DNA of 64,000 nt from Cocos nucifera (taxonomy: Eukaryota > Streptophyta > Magnoliopsida > Arecales > Arecaceae). Position 1 is the first letter of the stretch; each line of letters opens with the position of its first letter. The stretch lies in NCBI GenBank assembly GCA_006176705.1, contig QRFJ01000057.1, positions 186,001 through 250,000 on the forward strand. Direction: 5' to 3'. The position numbers and the translations under genes are program-made. This document shows positions 23,601 through 35,600 of this stretch, piece by piece. The notes below the pieces were generated by a model. That model was not told the DNA's origin. It was given only the letters and a program-made list of their open reading frames with translations, and searched no databases.

Positions 23601-26600
23601 CGAACCTCTTTAGCTGGCCGAACTCCTCCATCGGCCGAACCCCTCTCGAACTCCCCCAGCGGTCGAATTCCTATCGGACTCCTATGGGAGCCGAACTTCC
23701 TCCAAACTTCTTCAGTCGGACTCCTACATGAGTCGAACTTTTTCCTGATCCCTCCTTTAGTTGGACTCCGACGGGAGCTGAACTTCCTCCGGTCTTCTCG
23801 TTCAGTCGGACTTCTACGGGAGCCGAACTCCCTTCGAATCTCTCCTTCAGTCGGACTTCTACGGGAGCCAAACCCCCTCCGAACTTCTCCTTCAGTCGGA
23901 CTTCTATGGGAGCCGAACCCCCTCCGAACTTCTCCTTCGGTCGGACTCCTACGGAAGCCGAACTTCCTCCGGATCCCTCCTTCAGTCGGATTTCTACGGG
24001 AGCCGAACTACTTTTGGATCCCTCCTTCAGTCGGACTCCTACGGGAGCCGAACTTCCTCCGGTCTTCTCTTTCAGTCGGACTCCTTCGAGAGCCGAACTT
24101 TCTCCAGATCTCTTCTTCAGTCAGACTCCTATGGGAGCCGAACCCCTCCGGTCTTCTTCTTTAGTCGGACTCCTACGGGAGCCGAACCCCTTCGATCTTC
24201 TCCTTCAGTCGGACTCTTACGGGAGCCGAACTTCCTCCGGATCTCTTCTTCCATCGGATCTCTCCTTCGGTCGGACTCCTACGGGAGCCGAACTTCCTCT
24301 GGATCTCTCCTTCAGTCGGACTCCTACGGGAATCGAACTTCTTTCTGATCCCTTCTTCAGTCGGATTCCTACGGGATCCGAACTTCTTTCGGATCCCTCC
24401 TTAAGTTGGACTTCTACGGGAGCCGAACTTCTTTCGGATCTCTCCTTCAGTCAGTCGGACTTCTACGGGAGCCAAATTTTCTATGGTTCTCTCCTTCAGT
24501 CGGACTCCTATAGAGGCTGAACTCCTTCCGGATCCCTCCTTCAGTCGAATTTCTCCAGGAGTCGGACTCCTTCAGGAGCCAAACTCCTTCCGGACTTTTT
24601 CTTCGGTCGGGCTCCTCCAGGAGCCGGACTCCTCATAGACTTCTCCCACTGGGCTTCTCCAGGAGTCGGACTCGCAGACATCTCCTTCGGTCCCACTGGG
24701 CTTCTCCAGGAGTCGGACTCGCAGACATCTCCTTCGGTCGGACTTCTTTAGGAGCCGGACTTCTTCCGGACGTCTCCTTCGATCGGATTTCTACAGAAAC
24801 CGAACTCTTCAGAAATCTCCTTCAGTTGGATTCCTCTAGGAGCCGAATTTCTTCCAGAATTCTTCTTCAGTCGGACTCCTCCAGCTCAGTCGGACTTCGA
24901 ACGCATGCTTCCATTAGACGGTATGGCTGCCACTATCAGTCTGGCAGCACCCCTCCTTCCTTAACAAGTCCCACGTGGCCTACGATCAGACAGTATGGCT
25001 GTCATTATCAGCCTGACGACACCTCTTTCTCCGTAACAAACTCCACACGGCCTATGGCCAGACGGTATGGTTGTCACTATCAGTCTGGTGACATTTTCCT
25101 CTCCGTACCGAATCTTATGCGGCCCCGAGCGGGCCACTATCAATTAAGCTTCGTTTATAAAAAGGGATCCTCCAGATACATTTTTTCTAAGCTCTCTTCT
25201 CCTTAAAACTCTGCCGAACTCTTTCCTGAGCACTTCATTTCTATTGGCCAGAAGAGCTGACTTGATTGTCGGAGGGTCCTGTTGGAGCCACCACCGCCGA
25301 TTCTGGATAGGATTTTGTTTTGCAGATCATCGACGGCGACCTCATCTTCCTCGACTCTAGCTCGATCCGGCGATAATCAGATTCTGCACCAACAAAATTG
25401 GCGCTAGAAGGAGGGCCTCTGTCTCCGAGGTATCCTTGTTTTTAAAAGAGTGCTCAGTCGATCCTATCGATCTTCTTCTCCTAGGTTCAGCTCCATCCTT
25501 TCTCTCAATCTCAAGAAATGCCTCAAAAGAAGGCAATTACCGGAGATCTATTGCTTCTGCCACCAAATCTGAGCCAGATCGATCCATTTCTGCTCCATCG
25601 TTGGCAGTTTAACCTCCATCTCCATCGGCGGCCATGGTAGATCCGGAGCAGTTTAACCTACTGATGCAGCGGATTCAGGGCCTCATCGAGATGGTGCAGA
25701 GCATGTAGCAGCCCCCAGCGGCAACTCCATCAGAAAACCCGCCGTCAAGATGTCCGAAATCGGTCCCAAGAAAGAGTACTTGGGCTAGCATACCAGTCGC
25801 CCCTGGGAAGGAGAAACAAAGAGCAGAGGATCCATGTTCGGATCATGGATCTTCTCTGGAGGAGACTTTTCTCATCTGTAGCTGGAAGCCCTCCAAGATC
25901 TGCGACCAAGACGATGCCCTCGATCACAAACTGTGGGAGATGGACCGGCGGATTGAGAAACTCCGTCATGTCACCTCGGTTCGCTATGACGACGTCTGCA
26001 CCGATTTCTCTTTTTCTCTCCGAATTATGCAAGAGTCCGTTCCGCCGAACTTCAAGCTCCCTGAATTTGAAAGCTACGATGGAACCTCTGATCCGATTGA
26101 TCATCTAGAGGCCTTCCGGATCATGATGCTACTCCATGGCGCACCAGATGCCATATTATGCCGAGCTTTCCCATTTATCTTGAAGGGAGCGGCAAGAAAT
26201 TGGTACTCGATGTTGGAGCCAGGTACGATCTTCTCTTTTGACCAGATGAGCCATCAATTTACGGCTCACTTCGTTAGCAGTCGATGTCCGCGCCGAGGTT
26301 AATGTCAAGCAGAAGGAGGAATCTATCCGGGCTTATGTCACCAAGTTTAACGCTACTGTTTTGGAGGTCCGGAACCTGAACCAGTCTGTTGCCATGGCCA
26401 CACTCAAGGGCGGCCTTCAGAAAAATGGCTTGTTCTCCCTGGAGAAGTTCCCCAGGGACTTTACCGATCTGCTAGCTCGAACCGAGGGATATGCCCGTGT
26501 GGGAGAAGCCTTTAAGTTGAAGGATGAAGAAGCCGTAGAAAAGCGGCGGCCGGACGAGTTTAATTGACCCGTCGTCGATGGAGGGTCGAGGGAAGTTCGA

Positions 26601-29600
26601 CCGCGTTCACGGACTCCACCCGAGCGCAAGCGAGCCCGGATTACTCAAGCTCGTCATCAAGGAAGCTCCGACAGAAGGGCACGAAGAAGTTCTTAGTTCG
26701 GAAGGTTCCACAACTACGCCCTCCTTAACGCTCCTAAAACTCAAGTTCTGATAGAAATTAAGAATTAGTTACTAAGACCAGAAGAATTACGATTTCTCCC
26801 GAACAAGTGCGATCGAAGCAAATACTGTCTCTACCATCGTGACCACGGTCACGATACTGAAGAATGCATTCAACTCCAAGACGAAATCGAGGAGCTCATC
26901 AGGAGGGGCTGGCTGGGTCGATTTCTCAAATGCCAACCTGAAGTAGGAGAAGATCGGTCAAAAGTGCTGCCGTAGCCAGAACCTACCATGATGGGGGAAC
27001 AAGGAGGTCTGCCGTCTCCCGGCGTCATCAACGCTACCTCTGGGGGGAGCTTGGTACTTCGGCAAGCTGCCATCTCTCAACCTCAAAGCCAAGAGAAGCT
27101 TGCTCCAAATTGAGAAGGCCAGCATGAAATATAGAGAATCTGGAAATGTGCTGTCAGTAATTTTTCTTCAATAAAATTTCTCTATTTCAATATTATTGTT
27201 TCTTGGTGCAAAAACTATGTGATGACAGGGAAGAAGCAATCAATAGTGGCCGTGTTAGGAATTGGAGAACCTCGTCCTAACATGAGCAGGTCGAAGTTCT
27301 TCAACCTCGGCTAGAGATGAGATCTCTTCCGAGCTTCAAAGTCTACGTCAACAGGAGATAAGATCTCCTTCAACCTCGGTTAGAGATAAGATCTCTCTTG
27401 AGCTTTAGAGTCTACATCAACAGGAGATGAGATCTCTTTCAACCTCGGCTAGCGATAAGATCTCTTCCGAGCTCCTTCAACCTCAGCTAGAGATAAGCTC
27501 TCTCCCGAGCTTCAGAGTCTACGTCAATAGGAGATGAGATTTTCTTCAACCTCGGCTAGAGATAAGATCTCTCCCGAGCTCCTTCAACCTTGGTTAGAGA
27601 TAAGATCTCTCGCGAGCTTCAGAGTCTACGTCAATAGGAGATGAGATCTCCTTCAACCTCGGCTAGAGATAAGATCTCTTCCGAGCTCCAGAGTTTACGT
27701 CAATAGGAGATAAGATCTTCTTCAACTTCGGCTAGAGATAAGAGCTCGGGGCTAGAGATAAGATCTCTTCCGAGCTCCAGAGTCTACGTCAACTGGAGAT
27801 GAGATCTCCTTCAATCTCGGCTAGAGATAAGATCTCTTCCGAGCTTCATAGTCTACGTCAATAGGAGATAAGATCTTCCTCAATCTTGGCTAGAGATAAG
27901 ATCTTTCTCAAGCTCCAGAATCTACGTCAACAGGAGATAACATCTCCTTCAACCTCGTCTAGAGATAAGATATCTTCCGAGCTTCAAAGTCTACATCAAT
28001 CGGAGATGAGATCTTCTTTAACCTCGGCTGGAGATAGGATCTCCCTCGAGCTTCGACGTCTGCGTCAACAGGAAATGAGATCTCTTACAACCTTGGTCGG
28101 AGACAAAATCTCCCTCGAGCCTCAACTTCAACTTCAACCTCGGTTGGAGATAAGATCTCTTCCGAGCTTGAACTTCAATGTCAACCTTGGTTGGAGATAA
28201 GATCTCCGAGTTTCAACCTGAACTGGTGTAGAGCCCTAAAGAGGACTTCGGCGATCGTCCTTTTTGTACTCTTTTACTTCTAATTTCGAACTCGGGAGTG
28301 GGGGACTTGTTGGGGATAAATTCCGCTTCCGTCGAAGTCTAGCCTGATGGCTTAGCCTAATACGACTAATCGGTAATCATGGAAGAGCTTCAGCGGCCGA
28401 GCCCTTAGTCGAACTCTTTTATCCGATCGAACTCGTCAGCGGTCGAGCCCTAGCTGAATCCTTTCAGCTGGTCGAACTCCTCCATCGGCTGAACCTCTCT
28501 CGAACTCTCCCAGCGGTCGAATTTCTGTCGGACTCCTACGGGAGCCGAACTTCCTCCGAACTTCTTCTTCAGTCGAACTCCTATGGGAACCGAACTTTTT
28601 CCTGATCCTTCCTTCAGTTGGACTTCGACGGGAGCCGAACTTCTTCTAGATTTCTCCTTCAGTCGGACTCCTACGGGAGTCAAATCCCTCCGGTCTTCTT
28701 CTTCAGTCGGACTCTTACAGAAGCCGAACCCCCTCTGGATCTCTCCTTCAATCGGACTCCTACGGGAGCTGAACTTCCTCCGGATCTCTCCTTCAGTCGG
28801 ACTCCTACGGGAGCAGAAATTCCTCTGGATCCCTTCTTCAGTCGGACTCCTATGGAAGCCAAACTTCCTCCAGATCCCTCCTTCGATCGGACTCCTACGG
28901 AAGCCGAACCCCCTCCGAACTTCTCCTTCGGTCGGACTCCTACGGGAGTCGAATCTTCTCCGAATTTCTCCTTCGGTAGGACTCCTATGGGAGCCGAATT
29001 CCCTCCGGATCCCTCCTTCGGTCGGACTCCTACGAGATCCGAACTCTTTTCTGATCCCTCCTTCAGTCGGACTCCTACGGGATCCGAATTTCTTCCGGAT
29101 CCCTCCTTAAGTTGGACTCCTACGGGAGCCGAATTTTCTTCGGATCCCTCCTTAAGTCGGACTTCTACAGGGGCCGAACTTCATTCGGATCTCTCCTTCA
29201 GTAGGACTCCTACGGGAGCCGAATTTCTTCCGGATCTCTCCTTCAGTCGGACTCCTATGGGAGCCAAATTTTCTACGGTTCTCTCATTCAATCGGACTCC
29301 TACGGAGGTCAAACTCTTTTCGGATCCCTCCTTCAGTCGGATTTCTCCAAGAGCTGGACTCCTTCAGGAGCCACTCCTTCCGGATTTCTCCTTCGGTCGG
29401 GCTCCTCCAGGAGCCGTTCTCCTCCTGCTGGGCTTCTTCAGGAGCCGGACTCCTCGCAGACATCTCCTTCGGTCGGACTTTTTCAGGAGCCGGACTCCTC
29501 CCGGACGTCTCCTTCGGTCGGATTTCTACAGGAGCCAAACTCCTAGAATTCTCCTTCAGTCGGATTCCTTCAGGAGCCGAACTCCTAGAATTCTCCTTCA

Positions 29601-32600
29601 GTGGGACTCCGAACGCATGCTTTCACCAGACGGTATGGCTACGACTATCAGCCTGGCAGCACCCCTCCTTCCGTAACAAGCCCCATGCGGCTCACGACCA
29701 GACGGTATGACTGCCATTATCAGCCTGGCGACATCTCTCTCTCCGTAACAAACTCCACGCGGCCTACGATCAGACGGTATGGCTGTCACTATCAATCGGC
29801 GACACCTTCCTCTTTGTTCCGAACCCCATGCGGCCCCAAGCGGCCCACTATCAATTAAGCTCCGTCTATAAAAAGGACCCTCCAGATACGTTTTCTCTAA
29901 GCTCTCTTCTTCTCCTCAAAACTCTGTCGAACTCTTTTCTGAGCACTCTATTTCTGTTGGCCAGAAGAGCTGATTTGATCGTCGGAGGGTCCTGCCGGAG
30001 CCACCACCACCGACTCCGAACAGGATTTTGTTTTGCAGGTCACCGACGGCGACCTCGTTTTCCTCGACTCCAGCTCGATCCGGCGACAACCAGATTCTAC
30101 ACCAACACTGTTAATGATGAAATGAACTCTATTATGAGTAATAATACATGGAAATTAGGTGACCTCCCATTAGGTTACAAGCCAATAAATTGTAAATAGA
30201 TTTTCAAGAATAAAACAAAAGTTGATGGAACCATTGATAAGTTTAAAGCTAAATTATTGGCTAAAGGCTTTATGCAAGGAATTGATTATTTTGTTACATA
30301 TGCACTAGTATCTAGGATTGCAACTATTAGATTGCTAATTGCACTTGCATCAAATTATAAGTTGCTCAATCACTAAATGGATATGAAAACATCATTCATA
30401 AATGGTGAATTAGATGAAGAAGTATATATCGAACAACTAGAGTGGTTTGTAGTTCTCGGACAAGAACATAAATTATGTAAGCTTGTTAAGTCTTTATGTG
30501 GATTAAGACAAGCTCCTGAGGTTGGCATAAAAAATTCGATTAAATTATGCTTGTTAATGTTTGTTATGGAATAAAGGAATCCGATAAATATGTATATGGT
30601 AAATTTAGTAATGATAATGATGTTATTATTTGTTTGTATGTGGATGATATGCTGATTTTTGGTACTGATTTATAACAAGTTGAGAATATTAAAATGTTTT
30701 CATGTTGTAATTTTGCTACAAAGGATATGGGTATAGCTAATATTATATTGGGAATAGGAATTTTTAAAGATAACGATAGTTTAATTTTATCTTAGACTCT
30801 TAGTCTCACTGCATAGAAAAAATATTAAAGAAATTTAATTATTTAGATTGTGCTTCTACGTTTACACCTTTTGATCTTAATCTTAAATTAGTATCAAATA
30901 TTAGTAAGCCTGTTGCACAACTAGAATATGCAAAGGTTATTCGGTGCTTAATATATTCCATGACTTGGACCAGACCCGATGTGGCTTGTACAATTGGAAA
31001 GTTAGTAAATATACAATTGATCTAAGTAATTTATATCGGGATACTGTATATATAGCTTTAAAATATTTAAAGAAAACTATGAACTATGGTATTAATTACT
31101 ATGGATATCCTTTTGGTTTAGAAGGACATATAAATGCCAGTTAAAATTACTAATAAAGAAGATCATGCTTCAATGAGTGAATGGATCTTCATGCTTGGTT
31201 GGGGTGCAATTTATTAGGGATCCAAGAAACAAACATATATGCTAGACTCCACCATGGTAGTTGAGTTTATTGCTCTAGTATCAGTAAGCATGAGATAGTA
31301 CATCATAAGAGTGATTGCAAGCACTATAATCTAATTTCAATTCCATCCCAAAGTGGAAGTGCTTGGTATTCGTCATGCATAAAAGGGAAAGATGAGCTAA
31401 ATGCTCTTAATAGACCTATAATAGAAATATGTTGAAGTGATTTAATTATGGGTGCACTTTTGATAGAGTTTATCTATATGATTGGGAAGTGAGGCCATTT
31501 CGTAGAGTTAATGGCTTGGCTCTTGAAGCATGCATGAAACGATACAAACATAGGGTAATAAAAGTGTTGGCTTATACTGGGCATTCATCGGTGCAAGTAT
31601 ATTAAGAGTTAAGATATGTTTAGCTAGTCAAAATAGAACTGCTAGTTCAAAGATTAGTCTACCATGTCATTCTAAATAGCTTTAACTTTGAAGGAAAATC
31701 CTGATTTTCTGGGTCAGGTTCGTTCAGATCTAATCGGATCAAGAGATATATTTCAAAATTTTTTTTCTTTGATCTGAATCAGATTTGGGATGTTTCAGAT
31801 CGGATTTTTATTATTCTAATGATTAAAATAAAATATAGATAAATTAAATCATATTTAATTTATCTTGATGTAGGATAATCCTATTATCCGTTGATGATCT
31901 TGTAAGCAGTGGAAGGTTCTAGATCTAGCCACGCAAGTGCCTGGCCTCTACCGGTATCCACTCGGGCTGGATCTGAAGATCATCTTTTTCTTTATCACGT
32001 CTCCAAAAATCAGATCTGAATTTGATTTGGAGGATCTTCAAAACAGCTTTCGAAGATCAGCAGTTGTCCTTTGCAGCAGCGCAGCCTTGTAGCTTTTTGT
32101 CGTCTTTCTCTCGCCTAGATTGCATCAACTGAGATCCCAAACTTCTTCGGGCGTGGAGAGGAGAGGGAGAAGATGAACTTGGCGTGGAGGAGGAAGAGAG
32201 AGGCAGCCTTGGGGCGTAGAGAATTCTTCTCTCTTTGAGTTGGGCGCATGGTCTTATTTATAGACTATGCGTGATCCAACTCCTCTTCTTTCAACCAATC
32301 ACAATCCTTTATGAAATCAGATCTAAATCTGATTAGTGGGAATAGAGTCCCTTGGATTCATCCTTAGATGGCGCCTAAAATCAGTCAAAGTTGGTTCTTA
32401 GGAGTCTAATCGAAATCCAATAAGGAAATGGAGTCCCTGTCTAACAGGGACTCCTGGGCGCCCTCCTTCTTGCCAGTTTCTGGCAGGTGGACAAGCTCCC
32501 ACCAGCTCTCCAATAGGTGCGTGACACGTGGACAGAAGTTAAAATGTCAACGGTCAACATTTGACCAGTCAAAGGTCAACTTTTGACCAAAGTCAAAGGA

Positions 32601-35600
32601 CGAGAAATGACAGGTGACCAAAAATGGCAGGTATTGTCTTACAAAATAAGACAATCCTTTTCTGATCTGGACAGGCTCCAGTCAGACCGAGTGAAGGCCT
32701 CTGATCGAGCACAAACTTCTTTGGCTCAGTCAGGACAAGAACGTTAGGTTCAATCGAGTGCTAGCACGATTTTTTTGAACCTAATTGAATCTCATTCAGA
32801 TCAATTGAACTGGATCAGTTCAATTGATGATTATCAGATTCAAACCCTTGTTTGTGTGACCCAATTAGGTTCAGTTCTGTATGGTAATGGGATATATTAT
32901 GATCTCTATCATCGACATCATCGAAACTCCTTTCGATGGATCAGAACTCTTCTGATTCGAATAGTTAGAATGATCGATCATCTAAATCATTTTAATTGCT
33001 TCCAAAATCCACCAGTGACACCTAACAGTATATGGTGGCAATCCATTAGAGCTGAATGCGAACCTCTTGGTGTAGCTATCTGTGTGATTAAGTTCTTCTA
33101 TCTTAAGCCCCGATCAGATTAGGGTTAAGGTGAACTCGTCAAACCCTAGTTTCTGTCATATGATGTAATCAATCGATTCAAGTCCGATGTGAAAACCTAA
33201 ATAGAAACTCTTTCTATTATTTCACTCTGCCATGGCCATGGGCTTTTGGACTTGATTCTCATGATCATCATAGGGCTGCTCCTCTACCACCGAGGTAGAT
33301 AGATTCCATCTTGATGCAATCCAGTTCCTACAATGAACATGCTATAGCCAACATACACCTCAGGGTTCCGAATGGCTAGGAGACCGAGTTATGGTGTAGT
33401 CAAACTATAACACCCTCAAGGTGAACTGTCGATGCACCTCAGGTCAAAGAACCAGACACACCACTGCAGCATCGAGTCAGTCATTGACGAGAAGGTAGAC
33501 TTCCTAATGACTACTCGAGGTGGTCACGCTCAGTGCCCTCGTTCTCTAACGAGTATCTGTACTCTCGCTCCGGTGTCTCCACACCGTAGACTCAAGACTC
33601 ATCTACTAAAGAGAAGCAATTGTACACCAACCTTCCGGATCAATCACCATCCTCGTGATGATCCTATGGTCGGGAGCATTTTATGAGTTAATAATGATTA
33701 TTCATGTCTTAAATTTTTAACTCGTGAAAACATGAATTATTATTATCATTAACTCAAATGATGTATCACAGACACTAAATACATATATGTGATAGAAAAT
33801 AACCTATTTTATTGATTATAGTCAAAATTATAATTTTGCCCCTAGAAGTGTATTACAAGTGTTAGCCAATTCTGGTTTCTAGGGCACATATATCTAACAA
33901 ACTTATCCTCACTAATTGAAGATTTAAATTGCAAGATATTTTCATGATGCATAAGATTATAGAATTATCGTTGATCTGATAAAATTAACTTATTTTGAAA
34001 ATGGTGGGGGATTGTTGCATATTTTCAAAATATAAGGAAATTAATTATTTTTTAAAAACCAAAACAAATAATTGTTGTAGTGGTTGGTTGCCTAGTTTCT
34101 CGATTTATGAAAAGTTCAAATAAAATTCGTTTAAATTTTGAAACTCAAATTCTAAGGTTTTTCCAATGTATCTTTGTGAAGCATTTGTGTCCATCTAATG
34201 TTTTTGTGAAGAGAAACATCCATGGGATGTGTCTATTGGAAAGACGTGTATCTTTGGAGAGACACATTTTTGAGTCTCTTCAGAAAAGGATGTGTCTATC
34301 CCGAAAAGATACATACTAGTCTATAAAAGCAAGTCTGACGCAATAAAGAGGATCAACTTGATAATCGGATTCACCTGATAATTCTGTAGATACTGGTGAA
34401 TGGTCATTGGTTTGACTCATTGGTGCAAAACATGATTAAACATTGGGTTCATTGGGTCCTAAAGGGCTTATCGCAAATTCTCCTTGCACACTTGATTGGT
34501 GGGAGTGAATAAAACCATAAGGAAAGTGGCAGGGCTACATGCCTTGAAGCTTTTATTTAAGAATATTTTCAATATTTTCTTCCATTTGCTCCAACACTAG
34601 CTAATATGCATCGTGAGTATTGGATCATTTTCTTATGGTGCTGTACGTTTGAGCATGGTGCATTTTTTAGGTATATGTTGTATATGCAAATAATCTAACG
34701 GTCATGAATGGTTAGCTAACATGCATTTATGATCTGATGGTCATGATTGGATCATGTGTGGTTTAGAGCTCATTTGTTATTGTTGTACTGGAATTATGGT
34801 GGTGGGATGGAGAAATGATAGTTTCAACTAATCTTGGTCATCGGCCAAGATGGCCCAAGTCCAAGCCAGGCCATGAGACAATATCAAATATCAATATAGA
34901 AACTATTGGCATGAGTCAGTCTTTTATGGCCTCGGACCTATTTTGCTGAGCCAAGCAATACCTGATTATGGAAACTCAGGTTTGGGTTGGCCTAAAACCC
35001 TAGCTATTGGGCATTATCATACGATGGAGTTTGATATTGTACTAGATCGCCTTTCAGAGGAAGGCTGTCAGATCCACGGAGGAACACCTTGTATACCAGA
35101 TTCTGGCTGGCTGCTGATTTTAGCCCTGATTGGAAATACTAGTCGAAGGGGAAAGGGCACTAACAAGCATCGAGCTGTCTCTAACACAATCTTAAGCTGT
35201 CATCACGTGTCAATCATTAAGTATAATTTCACTTCAGTACGTTATTATGATTTTTTAACTCTTTCTTCGTGTTCACTTTATTGTTTCAACATAAGGTTCA
35301 TGTATTATTAACTGCAAGTAATTCATATATTACGCAGGGTACTTATGTGGAGGGAATCAAGGAAGAGGTGGTTCTTTCTCCTGCTCATGCCCTTTCTTTA
35401 ATAGCATCTGGTGAAGGTAACTCTCCCAGATGCACTGAATTGAGAAAATTAGGTTTTTGATTTGCTAGATGAGTCCTATGCAAAGACCATGGTTAGGAGG
35501 CCTCGCCTCCCTTTTTTGGTATTTTTCTGTTTGGCTTCTGTTTCCCTCAATTGCAGCATCCTTGTCTTTAATATGGAAGCATGGCAACAGTATTACTGTC

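Larger units (their letters stand above)
23460..25394 (+). repeat. 5' LTR of the gag-only element
   Basis: About 1.94 kb. Order: a unique start with AACTCCTC/GGCCGA words; the 45-bp hairpin array (about 23680-24560); a degenerate array with CTCCAGGAG cores (to 24890); three units of about 72 bp beginning AGACGGTATGG or AGACAGTATGG (24918-25130); a TATA box at 25154; the end CACCAACA. The same order occurs in the 3' LTR. Confidence 0.88.
23460..30107 (+). mobile_element. Gag-only (non-autonomous) gypsy-type LTR element
   Basis: The 5' LTR is 23460-25394 and the 3' LTR 28308-30107, both TGTTGGGGATAAA...CACCAACA. The exact target duplication CTGTT lies on each side (23455-23459 and 30108-30112). 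The primer-site region TTGGCGCTAGAAGGAGGG starts at 25398 and the purine tract GGGAGTGGGGGA is at 28294-28305. The 2.9-kb internal region holds only a broken gag and a hairpin minisatellite; no protease, reverse transcriptase or integrase is present. It therefore depended on a partner element. It is inserted in the copia reverse transcriptase. Confidence 0.9.
28308..30107 (+). repeat. 3' LTR of the gag-only element
   Basis: 1.80 kb; 135 bp shorter than the 5' LTR, apparently through a different number of array units. It repeats the order start block, 45-bp array (about 28520-29310), CTCCAGGAG section, 72-bp units (29629-29850), TATA box, CACCAACA end. The long open frame 28618-29676 (352 codons) is a by-product of the 45-bp period. 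Confidence 0.88.
19748..34596 (+). mobile_element. Dead Ty1/copia element, host of three later insertions
   Basis: The LTRs at 19748-20324 and 34012-34596 bound it, both TGTTG...CCAACA. The flanking bases ATAGC and CTAGC are a 5-bp target duplication with one change. A purine tract GAAAATGGTGGGGGA precedes the 3' LTR. Internal remnants run in copia order: gag, protease, integrase, reverse transcriptase, RNase H. Taking out the inserts at 21737-22549, 23460-30107 and 31689-33899 leaves about 5.2 kb, a usual copia length. Every domain has stops or frameshifts. Confidence 0.88.
17606..35337 (+). other. KIN7: Giant 17.7-kb kinesin intron
   Basis: The donor CAG|GTACCA at 17606 and the acceptor TTACGCAG ending at 35337 join NLRIREDSQ to GTYVEGIKEE, as in other KIN-7 genes. 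About 14.8 kb is a nested stack of LTR elements (19748-34596). The remaining 17606-19747 and 34597-35337 are AT-rich with no coding sequence I recognise. The kinesin frame on both sides is undamaged, so the intron is presumably still spliced. Confidence 0.9.

Noticed and set aside
23680..24560. Regularly spaced repeats that could suggest a CRISPR-like array
   Set aside because: Spacers are not unique, the whole 45-bp unit repeats, and it sits inside a plant LTR.
28618..29676. 352-codon open frame with 15-residue Ser/Pro/Thr repeats
   Set aside because: It is a product of the 45-bp LTR array: 45 is a multiple of three, so frames on both strands stay open. There is no conserved start, domain or gene context.
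34943..35311. 122-codon open frame in the end of the giant intron
   Set aside because: No recognisable domain, and it lies between the copia element and a well-supported splice acceptor. Probably chance or an old repeat.
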